Below, piece after piece: positions 58,030-64,000 of a stretch of DNA of 64,000 nt. The notes beneath the pieces were generated by a model. It had not been told where the DNA came from. It did not search any database and was given only the letters and a program-made list of their open reading frames with translations. How positions within the stretch are numbered: position 1 is the stretch's first letter; every line of letters starts with the position of its first letter. Source of the stretch: Ascaris suum (lineage: Eukaryota; Nematoda; Chromadorea; Rhabditida; Ascarididae); NCBI GenBank assembly GCA_013433145.1, contig CM024179.1, forward strand, positions 4,698,501-4,762,500, given 5' to 3'. A program made the translations under genes and the position numbers.

Positions 58030-59900
58030 GCACAATGTTCACGCTCGCCTACTGCTTCATAAACAACATTATTAGTGAAGACTAAGCACCTATACATTTC
58101 TTAAAAACCGTGAAGCAAACATGATTGGCGCAACTTTCACCAATCACAACAGAAATGATGAAAGATATGTCAAGAACAACCTAACAACCTCGGAAATAAC
58201 TCAACTTTCGCCGACCGTCGCGAAGAGATTTGTTGCGCAGTTGGGACAGCAGCGATGGGAGTGCTGAAATGAATGCAGCAACATATATCAATGAATACCA
58301 TACCACAATACAAGACGGAAATTTCGCGACTTAAATCACATACGGATGTCCCACTCCTCAGCAAAATTCAGGGATCTTCTGCAGCTAACTTTGTGCTGCA
58401 CATTAACGCACTTCGATGGTTTCATGCCCCTCCGATGGATTCTGGATTTTGTAGTCCGAAGTTTTGGGCATCATGCCAAACTCCAGGCAACATTCAAACA
58501 TCTCGCATGTAGATTTCTTGGAAGAGTATGGACCCTCAAGTGGTAAACCAATTGTACCCTGTGTTAATGGTCTTGATAATGATACACATGGGGAGCGAAA
58601 TCGCCTGTACCCGTCAATCCACAAACGCATCTAGAAAATAAGCAGATTCCTTTCTTATGCTTTATGCTCTTCAAATACACCACAGACCTGCGGTATCTAA
58701 TATATATTATTTTGGAAAGGGCATTCTGTTCCTGCAACTATATTTACTGATTCATTAAGGTTCATTTAAATGTCGTGTCGTTGAGCTTATCGCTTTTCAG
58801 CAAGACCTGCACCTATTCGACCACACAAAGCGAAAACTGTTGTTCCGACGATCTTCCAAAAAAGTCAGTCGCGGATCTACTCGGCAAAAGCAACTACATG
58901 GCCAGTAACTTTTTCCATTGTTGGATCTCTTAGCTGAGCCGCTCACTGTTTCAGCTGATGAAAACAAAGATATAGTGCGAATAAAATAATGCCACTACAA
59001 ACGCTTGAAAGAAACTTTGAGAGGAAATGCCCAATGTCGCATCAATCGGTGAAACGGTCAAAATAAAATTCCAGCTTAATGAACAGAAAATTTTCGCCGG
59101 AGATTTTGTGGGAAAGGAAACATAGATCCCCACATTGTTGTGAGAGATTCAATGCTTCCTCCCATTGTTGTCATTCTTCCTAAGTGTACTTAACTCTCGA
59201 TGTCTTGTCTTAGTCGCCCTTTTCTGTATAATCGCAAAGCCCGCGACCCCCCCCCCCCCTTCTTGCCGCCTATACATTTGTTGCGTTTCTCCGCGATATC
59301 CAATAAATATGCCCGGAAAACGTCTGTGAATCATCATACTAGTGCAAAGAAGACACCGCCCCATGGAGATAAAAATAATAAAGCGATGAATTTCCATCCA
59401 CTTCGACCAATAAATATGTGAGATATTGAAATTTTAGGGAAACATCAGGATCGGAGGGTTTCAATGGCATAGCTTTGATCGCCTGGACTCCTTTCCCATC
59501 AGCATGCAAATGAAAATTCAAAGGGCTTCGCTTCGGACGCCGATAGAGTACGGCCGGACGCACTGTTTTCCTAAGCACCCATACCTACCAGCCTCAGCGT
59601 CCTCCACTGCCCACCCGAACCCCATTCCTAATCCTCGAAAAAATATGTGTGGCACTTTTCGCAGAACATATACTTCGTCTCGAATGTATACCTTGTACAT
59701 CAACTCCCTCAAGGACTAGCACCTCGCATTAGCAACAAGCATTGCACCTTGTTCACATCAGCGATCAATTTTCACTCGCATCGCACCCCTGCATATGCAA
59801 ATTCAATACGACAAATTATGACATTATTTCCTGAAATCCACCAAACAAAAGAAAGAGACCGACATGTTTATTGGGTATATTTGCCATTGAAGCGACACTG
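58030..59900. other. Intron or intergenic stretch, repeat-like
   Basis: Overlapping frames on both strands around 58170-58630 suggest a dispersed repeat rather than host exons. A run of 13 C lies at about 59248-59260. No supported exon. Confidence 0.35.
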
Positions 59901-59979
59901 AAATACTGGTGCAGATAATTTAAAAAGGAAGTATTGAGTGGTGCGGAATAGAAACTTGTCTCCGAGAAAAACTTCTGAC

Positions 59980-61446
59980 CATTTGGAAATGTTCCCCTGT
60001 TAGACTAAGCAGGTGCGTCTGAAAATAAAAGTGGATCACGCAATCCTTTGCAGAATGCCTCGAAACTCGAATCGTTACTTTGCTTGAGATTTGAGACCAC
60101 AGTTTGGCAGTGAAGGGCGAGGCGAGAGCACATACTATTCTACAGCCGCGTCTTCCGGCCAAAACATGAACCCTTCACAACGCATTAGTCAAAATCATAT
60201 GAGTGAAGTGGTAAGGAAACTTGTATATAATACTGCTATCGGATCATGCACACATGAGACTCCCTCAAATACTCAGTGGAAGTTAACAGGTGAGACTTTC
60301 TGCAGATGTTCGCAGTGCGTTCCCGTGCAAAATTCATCGTGTGAAATATAATAAAACTACGATTCGACGTGCAAGCGCACTGCAAGCATTCACTTCTGCG
60401 TGTGATGCTCTTGTAGACGCATATGAGATTTATTTTGAAACAGCGAGCTAGTTGAGAACTTCACAATTCATCGACGACAATAAATTCACTCGATCGGGCT
60501 GGAGGTGGCTTGTGCTTGCTTTTGTTGGGCAATAGTTGGATATAACTCATAAGTTCTTAAACTTTCATCCAAATGTAATCATAAGCAAACCATCCAAACA
60601 AAGAACATGCACCATCACCAACGCATTTAAGGAACCACAAATCTGAGCGGGAAAGCACTAAAAGAACTAATCTGCAAAAGCGCTTACTTGGATGGTGGCC
60701 TAATGATTCAAATGAGTCACTCGAAAACGGATTCTGTGATGAATTCGTGAAACAACCGTTCCTCAAGAATAAATTGCCACAGCGCTCAGTAATTCCTGAA
60801 ATAACCTCGGCCGCTCAAACTGAAGAATAATATAGCGAGCTCCCGGAATGCAAAAAAAGACCACTCAATATCTGAATTCCGCCTTGCTGCAGATAGACGA
60901 ATATGGCCTGAAGATTATCAGGGCCCGGCATATGATAACTGACAGAAATCCAGTTCAAAGGCAGCAAGCGTTGCTGGAATAAATCCTTGAAGTGTAACTG
61001 CTCTCCTTCGATCTGTTTACGAGTTAAATGATCGGCCACCCATTTGTATAGTCATAACGATGAAACAAATTAATTCACCATGATGCTTTTCACTCGCTGT
61101 GTAAATGAATGAATAAGACTAACAAATTACAAGCAACGGCAAGTGGCGCTGGATGCAGGGAAAAAGGGTTCCAGTGGAGGTGCGTGGTGGAACTATAAAT
61201 GATGAGAAGAAAAAACACAAACACCTAAGCCGTTCGCCTCAAATGATTGCTCTTCATACTCTATAAAACAAAAAAAGGTTTGCACTCACAGAAACAGAAA
61301 ACCGAACGTCTTATTGCAGCGGCATCCCAGCGATGTCCACTACCCGTCTCTGAGGCAACTATTCGAGGAAATATTTCTGGAGCAAACAATTTCTTCGCGC
61401 TTACCGATGTCGCTTTCCAGAAGACCGACTGGAGCATGCGTGCGCG
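59980..61446 (-). CDS. Candidate 5' exons of the Tudor/CCHC gene
   Basis: Exon-like pieces on the minus strand: 61446-61405 (phase 0/0, RARMLQSVFWKATS), 61012 to about 60815 (starts after GTAAACAG; IEGEQLHFKDLFQQRLLP then WISVSYHMPGPDNLQAIF), 60761-60688 (1/1, NGCFTNSSQNPFSSDSFES..), 60139-60079 (1/0, IVCALASPFTAKLWSQISSK) and 60018-59980 (0/0, THLLSLTGEHFQM). Several have strong borders, such as TTTTATTTTCAG at 60019. Not all neighbouring phases match, so exons are missing or ends are wrong. The WISVSYHMPGPDNLQ segment loosely resembles the start of another Tudor repeat. Assignment to the Tudor gene rests on position only. Confidence 0.35.
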
Positions 61447-64000
61447 CTGAGCGATAACGTGAGTAACCAGCATTTGCAAGTTGTCTGTTTGAGCAGCTGC
61501 CTGCTTCTGTCAGATTTGATCCGCCTACAGTCGCACTTCTCGTCTCGATTGCCTTAAAAGGTAGTACTTGAAACCCGTATTATTTTTGAAGCAATTCTGG
61601 AAACTCATCTCCACCGTGGTTCTAGACGATAAGGATGCGTTGTTACAATATTTCGCCTCGCGTAGTACGGCTTCAACCATATCCAAAAGCACACAAGTGC
61701 TACAATCTTGACAGATTGATTAAACGGTGCTTTGAATCGGATCTAGAGGTTGCAGGCACAGTTGCAGGTCCTCACGGCTCGACTACCGAACACCTGCAGC
61801 CAGGGCTTATAGATTCCACTTAAACTTCTTGAGCTTGCAGAATCGGTGGACAGGATCTAGAGATTGACTGCTTATCGTCCACACAAGTGACAAAAATATG
61901 CAAATGACGACCGACGTGTAATACGGCGGAAGCTCATTTCCAAAGCAAACACAATTTAAACAGCTAAGCTCCAAGCAAAACCTGTGAAACTTTCAAAGGC
62001 TAATGTATGTGGGCGGTGTAAAAAATCAATAAAACCATGTAGACGAACTCTCTTTCAGTTCGAAGTCATATTGGGACTCAAAAAAAAAACAAAAGCATCA
62101 GAACTTTCTTCTCGCCGTATTTCACTTACTGAGTACTTCATGTTGAAGGATTTTAAAATTCAAAAGTTTTTAACATCATCTGTGGCAAAGACCTGACCCG
62201 CCGTCAAAGCTTGGAAGTTTTTGACTCGTTTTATCATTTTAACGTCAAGAATTTCATGGGAGAAAAACTTCCCCGCTCGCCTCACTGTTGTTGCTATCGA
62301 AAGCGTCGGCTTAATTTGTTCGCTTTGCCTTTAAACGTACTGAGATTGCCTAAATGCCCCGTCTTTTTTACAATTACTGCATAATCTAAAAACCTATTGT
62401 GGTAACGCAAAGAAACAGTCTCGAACACCTTTCGTAATTGAGAGTATACTGCGATGATCGCTTAACAAAGTAGTTCTCCCCAGAAGCGCACGATTTTGGA
62501 GTTTCTTCTCAACCCCACCACAAAAACTTCTAAAGAATGCTGTTTGTGCTGGGACGCAAGTATTCATTCACTTTCACCCAACGACTTCGTCCTCGAACAA
62601 CGACGTTTCGAAATTTCTTGCACCAATGTGACCGAAACCTCCGGTCCCTATGAGAATTTTTACGGAATTCGAGATTTGCCAATGTGCGAACCTCTGTTTT
62701 CTTAGGAATGGTTGAACAAGTTTTTGCAGCCAATGTATTTCAAAACCACATCTCCATAACAAGGCAATAAATCATAAAATAACTATCAGGCATTACTAAA
62801 CGAAGTTCACCTTAGACTGACGTACAACTCAACCGTGCTTTGCAAAACTGGATAAACTGCCGTTGGTGTTTTTTAGTTCGGTCATAGCAACGAGTACTTC
62901 ATGTCACTGCCAATAAGCGAGGTGTTTGTTTGAGCCAACAATTGAAGGTTTGAGGTGCTACTGGCAAAACAAACTGCCTTAACTTGCATTACGATAAGTG
63001 AAGGCAAGGTAGACGTTGTTATTACTTGTCAAGGGTGACATATTCACCTCGAAAAAATCAATTTCGGAGAAGACCTCGAATAATGTGGCTTCATGAGAAA
63101 AAAGGAAGTTCATCTCCTCCAAGGACATGATGAAAATTGAAATGACACGCTCACCGTTGCGGGCAACAACGATTCGCCTGAAAATAGGATCGATCTTGAA
63201 GCTGCGTCACTCAGTGAGGATTGCCGCCTCGATCGGATCCCAACGGATTCCTGGCAATCAAGCGGTAGTAGCATCCTTAAAAATTCAGTACACATCACTC
63301 GCAATTGAAAAACTAAAAATATTTACCGCTCTTCTTCCGTGTGGTCTCTCTTCACATATCAATCTATTTCCTTCAGGTCGCAAAAGCAGATGCAACGAGC
63401 ACCTTAATCTTATTCCTACCTGTAACTTTCACATTGGTGGCGGATGCAGTGAGCAATGTGGAAGGGCAAAGTATCTAGAAGATGTTACCTTTGACCGTTG
63501 TTTTGGAAGCCGTTCTTGGCAAGCGACATTGCCTGAAGTTGATGAGGTGAGAATGGTGTCCAACTGAGACCTGATGCAGCGCGTTCTTGAACAACTGCAT
63601 CACTGCATCACCGATACATGCTAGTCCTGTGCTCGGGTTAGTCCACACGAGTGGTACGCCCATGTACATTGGATAAAGTAAAAAAAGAAATGTAAGATGA
63701 TGGTCACATTTTAGGATATATCTATGACTAAAACAAAATGGAGTGGATGCATCCAAAACGATGATAAATGCTTTGCACCCTTCACCCACAAGAGTGCACA
63801 CACCCGCTCAGGTTAACAAGATCTAACAACCAAGGGTACGATAAGCTTTAATATGGCCAAACGCTTGTTTAAAAACATCTTTGCCAAAATTGCTTCCATA
63901 TCTGAGGAGCCATTAAATTCTACAGAAGACTCCGTCGCAATCTTCAACAAATGCATGTCTAAACAATTTCACGAGTTCATCACACAACGATATAAAGGGG
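61447..64000. other. Right end of the window, no gene supported
   Basis: Open frames exist (plus 63127-63567 of 146 codons; minus 63475-63801 of 108 codons; plus 62496-62705), but none shows a domain I know or a phase-consistent splice partner. A tiny exon-like piece at about 63149-63172 on the minus strand has a strong acceptor (CCTATTTTCAG) and donor (GTGAGC). The region may hold 5' exons of the Tudor gene or of a further gene outside the window. Confidence 0.3.

Noticed and set aside
1..64000. Search for tRNA genes, CRISPR arrays, bacterial operons and viral genomes
   Set aside because: No GGTTCRANNCC B box on either strand, no regularly spaced short repeats, and intron-split genes throughout; none of these is present.

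Overview
The window is eukaryotic nuclear DNA, most likely from a clade V (strongylid, hookworm-like) nematode. The evidence is the gene structure: many short coding pieces of about 30 to 225 bases, bounded by AG acceptors and GT donors and spread over introns of hundreds to thousands of bases. The mobile-element mix (RTE-type non-LTR element, Penelope-like GIY-YIG fragments, a BEL/Pao gag, foldback repeats) and a DAZ/Boule-type gene agree with this. The species is an inference. I see no tRNA or rRNA gene, CRISPR array or prokaryotic operon.

Every well-supported host gene is on the minus strand; from high to low coordinates they are as follows. (1) A Tudor-domain gene, about 61.4-53.5 kb; its last three exons join in phase, and a CCHC zinc-knuckle segment lies upstream. 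(2) Three small unassigned exons, 51.6-50.9 kb. (3) A carbonic-anhydrase-related protein, 48.8-43.6 kb with a possible terminal exon at 42.4 kb; all three zinc-ligand positions are replaced. (4) An unrecognised, largely helical protein of about 417 residues in 13 exons, 31.4-15.5 kb. (5) A DAZ/Boule RNA-binding protein, six exons, 10.0-3.8 kb, whose phases agree throughout and sum to 1005 bases. One plus-strand terminal exon is visible at 49.25-49.41 kb, and a possible plus-strand C-terminal exon lies at the left edge.

The rest is mostly repeat-derived. A BEL/Pao 5' end (TATA box, a primer-binding site fitting tRNA-Gly, truncated gag) sits in the first intron of gene 4, antisense to it. A decayed RTE copy occupies 39.1-41.96 kb. 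Penelope-like remnants lie at 3.1-3.4 and 32.7-33.0 kb, a Ty3/gypsy scrap at 52.3 kb, a TIR-bounded segment at 11.2-12.0 kb, and a foldback element at 35.25-35.46 kb. Two copies of a roughly 0.95 kb repeat lie in opposite orientation at 22.76-23.72 and 34.27-35.18 kb. They bracket the first four exons of gene 4.

DAZ/Boule and Tudor proteins are both typical germline RNA regulators, so two genes for germ-cell RNA control lie on the same strand about 43 kb apart. Whether this is meaningful linkage is not shown here. All exon models were made by eye from splice motifs and phase, so first exons and some links are uncertain.
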